A stretch of 64,000 nt of DNA. Origin: Streptomyces litmocidini. GTDB lineage: Bacteria > Actinomycetota > Actinomycetes > Streptomycetales > Streptomycetaceae. Below, in pieces: positions 1-7,649 of this stretch; the first letter of the stretch is position 1; each line of letters starts with the position of its first letter. The position numbers were made by a program, and so were the translations under genes. The notes under the pieces were generated by a model. It saw nothing but the letters and a program-made list of their open reading frames with translations. It ran no database searches and was not told where the DNA came from. Where the stretch lies: contig NZ_BMTQ01000002.1 of NCBI RefSeq assembly GCF_014649755.1, positions 200,761 through 264,760 of the forward strand, read 5' to 3'.

Positions 1-1
1 G

Positions 2-1366
2 CACGGACACGGAGCCGGACACGAGCACGGTCGCGGAGCCGGACACGGACACGAGCACGGGCACGGAGCCGGAGGAGGCGGCGGCCACGGACACAGCCAC
101 AGCCACGGGCCCGCCGCCCCGGTCTCGCGGCATCTGCGCAAGGTCATCGCCGCGATCCTGATCCCCTTCGCCGCCGCCGTCGTCGTCGGGCTCGTGGCCC
201 TGTGGCCGGGCGGCACCCCGGCGCACGAGCGCACCGGCGTCGGCTTCGACCGGCAGACCGAGCAGGGCGAGGTGGTCTCCGTCGAGCGCGTCGACTGCAA
301 GGACGTGAACGCCGCGCAGGTCCCGCCGACCGGTGACACCTCCACCCCCGAAGGGCGCGAGGCGGTCAACTCCCAGCAGGGGCAGTGCGAGAAGGCGACG
401 GTCGAGGTCACCAGCGGTCCGAACAAGGGGCGCAGGTTCGTCGAGGTCGTGCAGCCGGACGCGCCGCGCCAACTGCACGAGGGACAGGGCGTGGTGGTGG
501 CGTACGCCCCCGACGCCCCGCACGACCTGCAGTACTCGGTGACCGACGTGAACCGCAAGCTGCCGCTGGCGCTGCTCGCCGGCATCTTCGCCGTCGCGGT
601 CGTGGTGGTCGGCCGGATGCGGGGCGTCATGGCGCTCATCGCACTCGCCGTGAGCTTCCTCGTGCTGACGTACTTCATCCTGCCGGCGATCCTGGAGGGT
701 TCGAACCCGCTGGTCGTGGCGGTCGTCGGGTCGAGCGTGATCATGCTGCTCGCGCTCTACATGTGCCACGGCCTCTCGGCCCGCACCTCGGTCGCCGTGC
801 TCGGCACGCTGATCTCGCTGCTGTTGATCGGTCTGCTGGGCTCGCTCTTCATCGACTGGGCCTCGCTCAGCGGCAACACCGACGACAACACCGGTCTGAT
901 CCACGGCCTGTACCCGGAGATCGACATGTCCGGCCTGCTGCTCGCGGGGATCATCATCGGTTCGCTCGGTGTGCTCGACGACGTGACGGTCACCCAGACC
1001 TCGGCGGTCTGGGAGCTGCACCAGGCCGATCCGGGCATGGGGCCGCGCGGCCTGTACCGGGCGGGGATCCGGATCGGCCGCGACCACATCGCCTCGGTCG
1101 TGAACACGCTGGTGCTGGCGTACGCGGGCGCCGCCCTGCCGCTGCTGCTTCTCTTCTCCATCGCCCAGAGCAGCATGGGGACGGTGGCCAACAGCGAGCT
1201 GGTCGCCGAGGAGATCGTACGGACCCTGGTCGGGTCGATCGGTCTGGTGGCGTCCGTTCCGGTCACCACGGCGCTCGCGGCGCTGGTGGTCTCCGCCGAC
1301 CGGCCGGCGTCCGGGGGCGGGAAGCCGGTGGCGGTGCGGGGAGGGCGGCGCCGTCGCGCCAAGTGA
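2..1366 (+). CDS. YibE/F-like multipass membrane protein (5' end outside window)
   Basis: The frame is open from the window edge, so the gene starts upstream. The first visible residues are a His/Gly-rich stretch (many HGHG, GHEHG and HSHSHG runs) followed by a membrane segment ending in VGLVALWPGG, an extracytoplasmic region of about 110 residues and then a block of hydrophobic segments. The motif GVLDDVTVTQTSAVWEL is the hallmark of the YibE/F family, whose function is not established. The His-rich leader suggests metal binding, which is inference. It converges on ssgA across a repeat array. An internal ATG at 194 is unlikely to be the start because it would remove the leader and first membrane segment. 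Confidence 0.85.
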   Translation, partial: HGHGAGHEHGRGAGHGHEHGHGAGGGGGHGHSHSHGPAAPVSRHLRKVIAAILIPFAAAVVVGLVALWPGGTPAHERTGVGFDRQTEQGEVVSVERVDCKDVNAAQVPPTGDTSTPEGREAVNSQQGQCEKATVEVTSGPNKGRRFVEVVQPDAPRQLHEGQGVVVAYAPDAPHDLQYSVTDVNRKLPLALLAGIFAVAVVVVGRMRGVMALIALAVSFLVLTYFILPAILEGSNPLVVAVVGSSVIMLLALYMCHGLSARTSVAVLGTLISLLLIGLLGSLFIDWASLSGNTDDNTGLIHGLYPEIDMSGLLLAGIIIGSLGVLDDVTVTQTSAVWELHQADPGMGPRGLYRAGIRIGRDHIASVVNTLVLAYAGAALPLLLLFSIAQSSMGTVANSELVAEEIVRTLVGSIGLVASVPVTTALAALVVSADRPASGGGKPVAVRGGRRRRAK

Positions 1367-1456
1367 GGTGGACGGGCCGGCCCGGCTCGGGGAGGGTCCG
1401 GCTCGTCCCGGCCGAGGGGGCTGGGTTCGCGGAGGGGGCAGCCGGTGCGGACGGAC

Positions 1457-1597
1457 CGGCTCACGGGGGAGCGGTTCGGTCGGGCCGGCTCGGACGGGGC
1501 TGCTCGTGCGGGGCGGCTCGTACGGGGCCGTTCACGCGGGGCGGTTCACGCGGGGCGGTTCACGCGGGGCGGTTCATGCGGGGCGGTTCATGCGGGG
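1457..1597. repeat. 14-bp tandem repeat array at the ssgA 3' end
   Basis: About ten tandem copies of a 14-bp unit. Five nearly identical copies (CGGTTCACGCGGGG or CGGTTCATGCGGGG) run from 1528 to 1597 and progressively diverged copies extend leftward to about 1457. The array fills the gap between the convergent YibE/F gene and ssgA, and the ssgA stop codon (1588-1590, minus strand) lies inside the last copy. There are no unique spacers, so it is not CRISPR. It is best read as a minisatellite produced by slippage. Confidence 0.85.
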
Positions 1598-2028
1598 CCG
1601 GCGTTCTCTTCGGCCAGGATCCGGCCCAGTGCTGCTTCCAGGTGGTCCTCGAAGTCGCCGAGCGTCCGTTCCTGGCCGAGCGGAACCAGCTTGTCCGTCC
1701 GGTCGAGGAAGGCGACCAGGGGCGGCGCGCTGGCCCGGAACAGCGCGCGGTCACTGCCCACCTGGAGCCGGATGGAGACGTCCGAGAGCCGCTCGGGCTC
1801 CGTCGGGGCGATGTGCACGTCGCCGTCCCCGCTCGGCCGGTTGATCCCGTCGAGCAGCAGTTCCCTCCCGAACGCCCAGGTCACAGGGGCGTCTCCGGGA
1901 AGGTGGAAGGTCATCCGCACCGCGTAGGGATCCCGGGTCTCATACCGGAGTTCGACCGGGATCTTGAAGGAGAGCTCCTCGGAGACGAGGAAGCTCATCA
2001 GGACCTCGGCCTGAACCGACTCTCGCAT
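1588..2028 (-). CDS. ssgA: SsgA, sporulation-specific cell division activator
   Basis: 146 residues beginning MRESVQAEVLMSFLVSEE and containing the family core FHLPGDAPVTWAFGREL, very close to what I recall of S. coelicolor SsgA. SsgA-like proteins are small and actinomycete-specific; SsgA activates sporulation septation, in part through localisation of SsgB and FtsZ, and affects hyphal branching. The start is placed at MRESVQ although the frame continues 38 codons upstream, because the family begins there. Its activator gene ssgR lies immediately upstream in the same orientation. The 3' end runs into the 14-bp repeat array. Confidence 0.95.
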   Translation of the reverse strand: MRESVQAEVLMSFLVSEELSFKIPVELRYETRDPYAVRMTFHLPGDAPVTWAFGRELLLDGINRPSGDGDVHIAPTEPERLSDVSIRLQVGSDRALFRASAPPLVAFLDRTDKLVPLGQERTLGDFEDHLEAALGRILAEENAGPA

Positions 2029-2166
2029 CGTGCACCCCGCAGTAGATGAAGCAGTTGTGTGAACACAGCCGCTGAAAGCTGTGACCGAAACGGCCGGGAA
2101 TGATCCCCCGTGGCCCTCTTGACGCAATCGTGCTGTAAGCACTAGCAGATCACAAGGAGTGATTTT

Positions 2167-2931
2167 TCAGATACTGATAGAGAACGCGAGGGAACCCAAG
2201 AGCTTTCCGATCTCCGTGCGTAGTCGCTCGACTGCCGGGAGCAACCGTTCTTCCTGGTGGAGGGGGAGGGAAATCGCCATTGCGGCCGCCGTGGAGCCCG
2301 CCGTGATGGGGATCGCGGCACAGACCGTGCCCAACGCATATTCCTGGCGCTCCACCAGGGGTTCCATTCGTCCCAAACCGCCCAAACGCTCCAAAAGGAT
2401 CCGGCGATTACGCACCGTGTACGGAGTGATGGCTTCCACCGGGTGGCGGTCGAGGTGGTCTTGACGAGATTTCAGATCGAGTTGACTCAGCAGGCACTGC
2501 CCGATCGCATGGGCGTGCGCGGTCTCTCGGAAGTCGGCCCATTCCTCCACCGCGGGAGCGGAGGGGGTGTCGGCGACGGCGACGAGCTCCACCTCGCCTT
2601 CGTGGTAGAAGGCGAGGTAGATGGGTACACCGATCTCGTCCCGCCAACGGGCGAGCGAGTCCTCGATCTTGATGCGACGATTCTGCACAGCTCCGCCACC
2701 GGCCAGCCGGACGGCGGCGTCGCCCAGGACGAACACACCCTTGTCGCGGCGCAGATAGCCCTCGTGCGTCAGGGTGCGGAGCAGGTGGTACGTGGTGGGC
2801 AGCGGAAGGCCCGTCTCACGGGCGAGCTGTTTCGCGGGGGCGCCCTCCGCGTGGGAGGCCACGGCCTCCAGGAGTCTCAGCGCCCGCTGCACCGATCCGA
2901 TCAGGGTAGGCGCTGCCGTCTGCGTAGCCAT
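2167..2931 (-). CDS. ssgR: SsgR, IclR-family activator of ssgA
   Basis: 254 residues from the ATG at 2931 (MATQTAAPTLIGSVQRALRL); a TTG two codons earlier is possible. Residues about 10-75 form an IclR winged helix (QLARETGLPLPTTYHLLRTL) and the rest is the IclR effector domain. In S. coelicolor and S. griseus ssgR lies directly upstream of ssgA and is needed for its transcription, and the same arrangement with a gap of about 140 bp is seen here. No ligand can be predicted from the sequence. Confidence 0.93.
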   Translation of the reverse strand: MATQTAAPTLIGSVQRALRLLEAVASHAEGAPAKQLARETGLPLPTTYHLLRTLTHEGYLRRDKGVFVLGDAAVRLAGGGAVQNRRIKIEDSLARWRDEIGVPIYLAFYHEGEVELVAVADTPSAPAVEEWADFRETAHAHAIGQCLLSQLDLKSRQDHLDRHPVEAITPYTVRNRRILLERLGGLGRMEPLVERQEYALGTVCAAIPITAGSTAAAMAISLPLHQEERLLPAVERLRTEIGKLLGSLAFSISI

Positions 2932-3171
2932 GGCCAAAGGTCACCCCCAGGCGTGAGGACGGGTGCAGCGCACCCGCCCGCGGGGGCCGCCCCCGCGCCC
3001 GCCGGGCCTGGGAAACCGCTGGTCAGCATGGAGGTCTACACCTGTAGTCCCCATCGCGGCGGAGAGATTCCACTCTAGTGGCAGCCCCGGGGGCCCACCC
3101 CGGTTCGACCAGGGCGTTCCCCCGCCCGGGCTAACGTCCTCCGCCGCCTCCACACCGATCAGTAGCTTGTG

Positions 3172-3390
3172 TTACCAGTCCTCGCGCGACCTGGCGGAGG
3201 AGCTGAACTTCCGTACGACGTAGATCAGTCCGGCGACGAGGGCCACGAAGAGCAGCACCTTGAAGACCAGAGCGACCACGAAGGTGAGCACGCTGGTGAT
3301 CAACCCGCCGAAGACGAGCAGGGCGAGAACGGGTATGGCGACCCACTTCACCCACCAGGGCATTCCCGCGAGAATCTCCCGTACGGCCAT
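3172..3390 (-). CDS. DUF5326-family small membrane protein
   Basis: 72 residues. After MAVREILAGMPWWVKW there are two adjacent hydrophobic segments (residues about 16-38 and 40-60) and a short basic, serine-rich tail ending SSARSREDW. Size and pattern match the small actinobacterial DUF5326 family, whose function is unknown. A GAGGTAGGG ribosome site precedes the ATG. It is a single-gene unit between ssgR and the cupin gene. Confidence 0.8.
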   Translation of the reverse strand: MAVREILAGMPWWVKWVAIPVLALLVFGGLITSVLTFVVALVFKVLLFVALVAGLIYVVRKFSSSARSREDW

Positions 3391-3567
3391 CGTCCCTACC
3401 TCGCTCTCGAAGAACCGCGCACTCCGCGCCGAACACCCTCAAGGCTAGGGGCGGGAGGAGGCCCGTGGAGGCCCCGCGGCCCCCGCTCTCCCCTGATCCG
3501 CCCCTTAGGGGGCTCGCCCCCCGCTCCCACGACGCCCTCGGGGTTCCGGTTCGGCGCGCGCTCCCGC

Positions 3568-3885
3568 TCAGCCCTCCGGCGGCGAGAAGACCACCATGAC
3601 CCGCAGGTCCTCGCTGATGTGGTGGAACCGGTGCTCCACCCCGGCCGGCACGTAGACCACGCTGCCGCGCGCCACCTCGGTCGTCTCCGTCCCGACCGTG
3701 ATCGCCGCCCGTCCGCTGACCACGAAGTACACCTCGTCCTGGCCGTGCGGCCGCTGCGGATCGAGCTCCCCCGCGTCGAGCGCGTACAGACCCACCGACA
3801 TGTTCCGCTCGCGCAGGAACTGGAGGTACGCCCCCTTGTTCGCGGCGCGCTCCGCCTCCAGTTCGTCCAGCCGGAATGCCTTCAT
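3568..3885 (-). CDS. Small cupin-domain protein
   Basis: 105 residues starting MKAFRLDELEAERAANKGAY. One cupin barrel is visible: motif 1 around RPHGQDEVYFVVSGRA and motif 2 around VPAGVEHRFHH, supplying the usual His and Glu metal ligands. Such proteins may be dioxygenases, isomerases or sensors, and the substrate cannot be told. It is divergent from the holin-like gene with only about 50 bp between starts, so the two promoters must overlap. The frame is open far upstream but only this start fits the fold. Confidence 0.85.
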   Translation of the reverse strand: MKAFRLDELEAERAANKGAYLQFLRERNMSVGLYALDAGELDPQRPHGQDEVYFVVSGRAAITVGTETTEVARGSVVYVPAGVEHRFHHISEDLRVMVVFSPPEG

Positions 3886-3936
3886 CGCCCGCTCGCCCCT
3901 GCCCTCGGCCCGATCATGTCTGCCACGATCAGACAC

Positions 3937-4314
3937 ATGATGAATTTCGTAGTCAAGACGCTCGCGAACGCGGGCGCCTTGGGAGTCGCCATCTGGCTGC
4001 TCCAGGACATCACCCTGACCGGTGAGAGCACCGGCAAGAAGGCCTGGACGCTCGTTCTCGTGGCCCTCGTCTTCGGGCTTGTGAACTTCCTGGTCAAGCC
4101 CGTCGTCAAACTCCTGACGCTTCCCCTCTTCATCCTGACCCTCGGCCTGATCACCCTGGTGGTCAACGCCCTGATGCTGCTCCTCACGTCCTGGCTGGCC
4201 GAGCAGCTCGACCTCAGCTTCCACGTGGAGGGCTTCTGGACCGCCGTCCTGGGCGGCCTGATCATCTCCGTCGTCTCGTGGGCGCTGAACGTCGTGCTCC
4301 CCGACGGCGACTGA
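3937..4314 (+). CDS. Phage-holin-4_2 superfamily membrane protein
   Basis: 125 residues beginning MMNFVVKTLANAGALGVAIW. Four hydrophobic segments separated by short loops, with the central GLVNFLVKPVVKLLTLPLFI typical of the bacterial YvlD/phage holin 4_2 superfamily. Despite the name these chromosomal members are not known lysis proteins; their role is unclear, and some relatives are linked to envelope stress. It ends 9 bp before ptpA and is probably cotranscribed with it. Confidence 0.85.
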   Translation: MMNFVVKTLANAGALGVAIWLLQDITLTGESTGKKAWTLVLVALVFGLVNFLVKPVVKLLTLPLFILTLGLITLVVNALMLLLTSWLAEQLDLSFHVEGFWTAVLGGLIISVVSWALNVVLPDGD

Positions 4315-4323
4315 GGGGAGACC

Positions 4324-4824
4324 ATGGCCTACCGCGTCTGCTTCGTCTGCTTCGTCTGCACGGGAAACACCTGCCGCTCGCCGATGGCCGAGCACGTCTT
4401 CCGCCGACGGGTGGAGGAGGCCGGCCTCGGCGCGGTGGTGCGGGTCGAGAGCGCGGGCACCCAGGGCTGGAACGAGAACGCCGCCGCCGACCCGCGCACG
4501 GTCGCCGTGCTCGACGGGAACGGCTACACCTCCGCGCACACCGCCCGGCGGTTCCGGGCCTCGTGGTTCGCCGACCTCGACCTGGTGATCGCCCTGGACG
4601 AAGGCCACCTGCGGAGACTGCGGGAACTCGCCCGCACGCCCGAGGAGGCGGCGCGGACAAGACTGCTGCGCTCCTACGACCCCGCCGCGGGGGACGCGCT
4701 CGACGTCCCCGACCCCTTCTACGGGGGCCGCTCGGAGTACGAGGAGTGCCTGAAGACGGTGGAGGCCGCGAGCGGGGGACTGCTCGCGGCCGTACGCCAT
4801 GCACTGGAGGAGCGGACACCATGA
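4324..4824 (+). CDS. ptpA: Low-molecular-weight protein-tyrosine phosphatase
   Basis: 166 residues. The catalytic P-loop CTGNTCRS (Cys12 to Ser19) and the late acid motif VPDPFYGG are both present, and the sequence resembles S. coelicolor PtpA. The enzyme removes phosphate from protein tyrosines; in Streptomyces PtpA has been linked to antibiotic production. Odd feature: the strand before the loop reads RVCFVCFVCTGN where relatives read RVCFVCTGN, because a 9-bp unit TTCGTCTGC is present twice. This adds three residues directly before the catalytic Cys without shifting the frame. It overlaps the next gene by ATGA. Confidence 0.93.
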   Translation: MAYRVCFVCFVCTGNTCRSPMAEHVFRRRVEEAGLGAVVRVESAGTQGWNENAAADPRTVAVLDGNGYTSAHTARRFRASWFADLDLVIALDEGHLRRLRELARTPEEAARTRLLRSYDPAAGDALDVPDPFYGGRSEYEECLKTVEAASGGLLAAVRHALEERTP

Positions 4825-5960
4825 CCGACCAGGAATACGGCGACGGCACCCGCGCCGTACGGGCCGGGCTGCCCGAACCCGTCAAGTACGAACCGACCCT
4901 GCCGGGGCCGGTCTTCGCCGCCCACTTCCATCTGCCGGGGGAGCCGACCGGCCCGTACACCTACGGCCGCGACGAGAACCCGACCTGGACCCACCTGGAG
5001 CGGGCGATCGGCGAGCTGGAGGCCCCGGGGGAGGAGGGCGTGGAGACGCTGGTGTTCGCCTCCGGCATGGCGGCGATCTCCGCCGTCCTGTTCTCGCAGC
5101 TGAAGGCCGGCGACGCGGTGGTGCTGCCGACCGACGGCTATCAGGCCCTGCCCCTGCTGCACGAGCAGCTGCGGGCGTACGGCGTCGAGGTCCGCACCGC
5201 GCCGACCGGCGGCGACGCCCAGCTGTCCGTACTGGACGGGGCCGGGCTGCTGTGGATCGAAACCCCCTCCAACCCCGGCCTCGACGTGTGCGACGTCCGT
5301 CGTCTGGTGCGGGAGGCCCACGCGGCCGGGGCGCTCGTCGCCGTCGACAACACCCTCGCCACCCCGCTCGGGCAGCGCCCGCTCGCCCTGGGCGCGGACT
5401 TCTCCGTCGCCAGCGACACCAAGGGGATGACCGGGCACGGCGACGTCCTGCTCGGCCATGTGAGCTGCCGGGACCCCCGGCGGGCGGCGGAGGTGCGGCG
5501 CTGGCGCAAGATCGTCGGCGCCATTCCCGGGCCCATGGAGGCCTGGCTCGCCCATCGATCGCTCGCCACGCTCCAGCTGCGGATCGACCGGCAGTGCTCC
5601 ACCGCGCTGGCGCTGGCACGGACGCTCGCCGAGCGCGCGGACGTGACCGGGCTGCGCTACCCCGGACTGCCCGACGACCCCTCGCACGCGGTGGCCGCCC
5701 GGCAGATGCGGCGCTTCGGCCCGGTGGTCTCCTTCGAACTGGCGGACAGGGAGAGGGCCGAGCGGTTCCTGGAGGGACTGCGGCTCGTCGACGACGCCAC
5801 CAGTTTCGGCGGCGTGCGCTCCACGGCGGAGCGGCGCGGGCGCTGGGGCGGGGACGCGGTGGCGGAGGGCTTCATCCGCTTCTCGGTCGGAGCCGAGGAC
5901 CCGGAGGACCTGATCGCCGATGTGCTGCGCGCCCTCGACGAGGCCGGGAAGACCGACTGA
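4821..5960 (+). CDS. PLP-dependent Cys/Met metabolism enzyme (cystathionine gamma-lyase type)
   Basis: 379 residues. Fold-type I features: FASGMAAISAVLF near residue 88, the VDNTLATPL strand carrying the PLP-ring Asp, and the Schiff-base Lys at about residue 201 in SDTKGMTGHGD. This matches the cystathionine gamma-lyase/synthase family acting on sulfur amino acids. The exact reaction (gamma-lyase, gamma-synthase or methionine gamma-lyase) cannot be settled by reading. It is translationally coupled to ptpA through a 4-bp overlap. Confidence 0.85.
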   Translation: MTDQEYGDGTRAVRAGLPEPVKYEPTLPGPVFAAHFHLPGEPTGPYTYGRDENPTWTHLERAIGELEAPGEEGVETLVFASGMAAISAVLFSQLKAGDAVVLPTDGYQALPLLHEQLRAYGVEVRTAPTGGDAQLSVLDGAGLLWIETPSNPGLDVCDVRRLVREAHAAGALVAVDNTLATPLGQRPLALGADFSVASDTKGMTGHGDVLLGHVSCRDPRRAAEVRRWRKIVGAIPGPMEAWLAHRSLATLQLRIDRQCSTALALARTLAERADVTGLRYPGLPDDPSHAVAARQMRRFGPVVSFELADRERAERFLEGLRLVDDATSFGGVRSTAERRGRWGGDAVAEGFIRFSVGAEDPEDLIADVLRALDEAGKTD

Positions 5961-6069
5961 GGCCGGTGGCCCCGCCCCGGCACGTCCGGACCGGGGCGTT
6001 CCGAGCCTCCCCCCTCGTGGCTCGGAACGTCCTCGGTCCCTGACGCGGAAACCGCCTGCACAAGGCTAG

Positions 6070-6140
6070 TTGACCGAGCGTCAGTGTCCAATCACGGTAG
6101 CGACAGCCAGCTATCGACTTATTTATAGTTGGACGGTCCT
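6070..6140 (+). promoter_or_regulatory. AT-rich promoter/operator region before the LysR gene
   Basis: A TTGACC hexamer at 6070 is followed by an unusually AT-rich stretch around 6111-6131 (CTATCGACTTATTTATAG) with CTAT...ATAG ends and T-N11-A spacing as in LysR-type boxes. It stands out against the surrounding high GC. It is probably the autoregulatory site of the gene at 6198; the assignment is inference. Confidence 0.45.
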
Positions 6141-6197
6141 GGGGCGCCGCCGGTCGGCCGCCCGAGTCGAACGGCCACGGACCGGGAGGGGGCGGAC

Positions 6198-7094
6198 ATG
6201 GATCTGGCCCTGCTGCGCACGTTCGTCACGGTGCACCGGGCCGGCTCCTTCACCCGCGCCGCCGCGCTCCTCGGTCTCTCCCAGCCCGCCGTCACCAGTC
6301 AGATCCGCACGCTGGAACGACAGCTCGGACGGCCCCTCTTCCTCAGGCGGGCGCGTGGAGTCACCCCGACCACCATCGGCGACGAACTCGCGCACCGCGC
6401 GGCACCCCATCTCGACGCCCTCGTGGAGATCGCCGAGACCGGGCTCGACGAGGGGAGCGGTGTCCGCACCCTCCACATCGCCGGGCCCCCGGAGTTCACC
6501 GCACTCCGCGCCCTCCCCGCCCTCACCCCCCTGGTGGGGCAGGGGCTGGCCGTGCGGGCCTCCTTCCTCGACGACACGGAGGAGGTCCTCGACGGGCTCG
6601 CCGCGGGCCACCACGATCTGGCCATCGCGACCACCCGCCCCCGGGGAGGGCTGCTGGTCCCCACCCCGCTCTGCGACGAGGAGCACGTCCTGGTCGCGGC
6701 CCCGCACTGGGCCGCCCGGCTCTCCCCCGAGGTGCTCCTGAGCAAGGGCGCGGTGCTCCTGGAACAGCTGCCGGTGGTCGAGGTCCACGAGTCGCTCCCC
6801 TTCGTCTCCCGCTACTGGGCGAGCGTCTTCGAGACCAGACCGGCGGCGGCCGCCACCGTCATCGCCCCCGATCTGCGGGCCGTGCGGGACTCCGCCGCCT
6901 CCGGCGCCGGGCTCGCCGTCCTGCCGCGCTATCTGTGCGAGGAGGCGCTGCGGCAGGGGCACCTCGTGGCACTGCTCGACCCCCCGGTCCCTCCGCTCCG
7001 GACCTACTTCCTGGTCGTGCGCACGGGGACGCTCGCGCTGTCCCCGCTCGCCCGGGCCCATGGGGAGCTGCTGCGCGCAGCCGGGAACTGGTGA
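6198..7094 (+). CDS. LysR-family transcriptional regulator
   Basis: 298 residues from the ATG preceded by GGGAGGGGG. The N-terminal winged helix is clear (MDLALLRTFVTVHRAGSFTR, then ALLGLSQPAVTSQIRTLERQ); residues about 90-290 form the periplasmic-binding-like effector domain. It is followed at 35 bp by a Nudix gene in the same direction. There is no divergent partner gene to suggest a target, so the regulon is unknown. Confidence 0.9.
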   Translation: MDLALLRTFVTVHRAGSFTRAAALLGLSQPAVTSQIRTLERQLGRPLFLRRARGVTPTTIGDELAHRAAPHLDALVEIAETGLDEGSGVRTLHIAGPPEFTALRALPALTPLVGQGLAVRASFLDDTEEVLDGLAAGHHDLAIATTRPRGGLLVPTPLCDEEHVLVAAPHWAARLSPEVLLSKGAVLLEQLPVVEVHESLPFVSRYWASVFETRPAAAATVIAPDLRAVRDSAASGAGLAVLPRYLCEEALRQGHLVALLDPPVPPLRTYFLVVRTGTLALSPLARAHGELLRAAGNW

Positions 7095-7129
7095 GTTTCA
7101 GGACACCTCGTACGGGCCATTTTCTTCCC

Positions 7130-7609
7130 ATGACCGAACGGCCCGTGATCAAGCGCACCGCACGCGCCATCCTGCTCGACGGGGACGACCTGATCCTCAT
7201 CAAGCGGACCAAGCCCGGGATGGACCCCTACTGGCTCACCCCCGGCGGCGGAGTGGAGCCCACCGACTCCACCGTCGTCGAGGCCCTGCACCGCGAGGTG
7301 CTCGAAGAGCTCGGCGCCAAGATCACCGATGTGGTGCCCTGCTTCGTCGACACCGTCGAGCACATCGTCGACGGCGGGGTCTCCGGCGTGAAGGTCCAGC
7401 ACTTCTTCGTGTGCCGGCTCGGCTCCATGGACCCCTCCCTGCGGCACGGCCCCGAGATCGAGGAGCCGGTCGGCGAGTACGAGATCGTCCGGGTGCCCTT
7501 CAGCCGGGTCGGCATCGCTGCGGTGCACCTCGTCCCGCTCTCCCTGCGCCACTACCTCGACGGCAACATCGAGGGCGTCCGCGCGATGCACGCCCCCGAC
7601 CTGGGTTAG
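7130..7609 (+). CDS. Nudix hydrolase
   Basis: 159 residues with a Nudix box: GGGVEPTDS followed by REVLEELGA. The REUXEEXGU half is perfect, but the Glu expected eight residues before it is Ser (in PTDSTVV), so the box is slightly degenerate while the metal-binding Glu pair is kept. Nudix enzymes cleave nucleoside diphosphates linked to another group; the substrate is unknown. The start ATG lies 35 bp after the LysR gene. Confidence 0.88.
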   Translation: MTERPVIKRTARAILLDGDDLILIKRTKPGMDPYWLTPGGGVEPTDSTVVEALHREVLEELGAKITDVVPCFVDTVEHIVDGGVSGVKVQHFFVCRLGSMDPSLRHGPEIEEPVGEYEIVRVPFSRVGIAAVHLVPLSLRHYLDGNIEGVRAMHAPDLG

Positions 7610-7649
7610 CCCCGGTCTCCCCGGCCCGGCCCGATCCGAGAGACAGGCC

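Noticed and set aside
1457..1597. CRISPR-like array
   Set aside because: Units are contiguous 14-mers with no unique spacers and no cas genes nearby.
4219..4232. CTTCCACGTGGAGG as another parS site
   Set aside because: Three mismatches from the consensus and inside a conserved coding region; likely chance.
3937..4314. Prophage remnant because of the holin-type domain
   Set aside because: No other phage genes are present; the phage_holin_4_2 superfamily is common in bacterial chromosomes.
4324..4824. Frameshift in ptpA
   Set aside because: The 9-bp duplication keeps the frame and all catalytic motifs follow in order to a normal stop.
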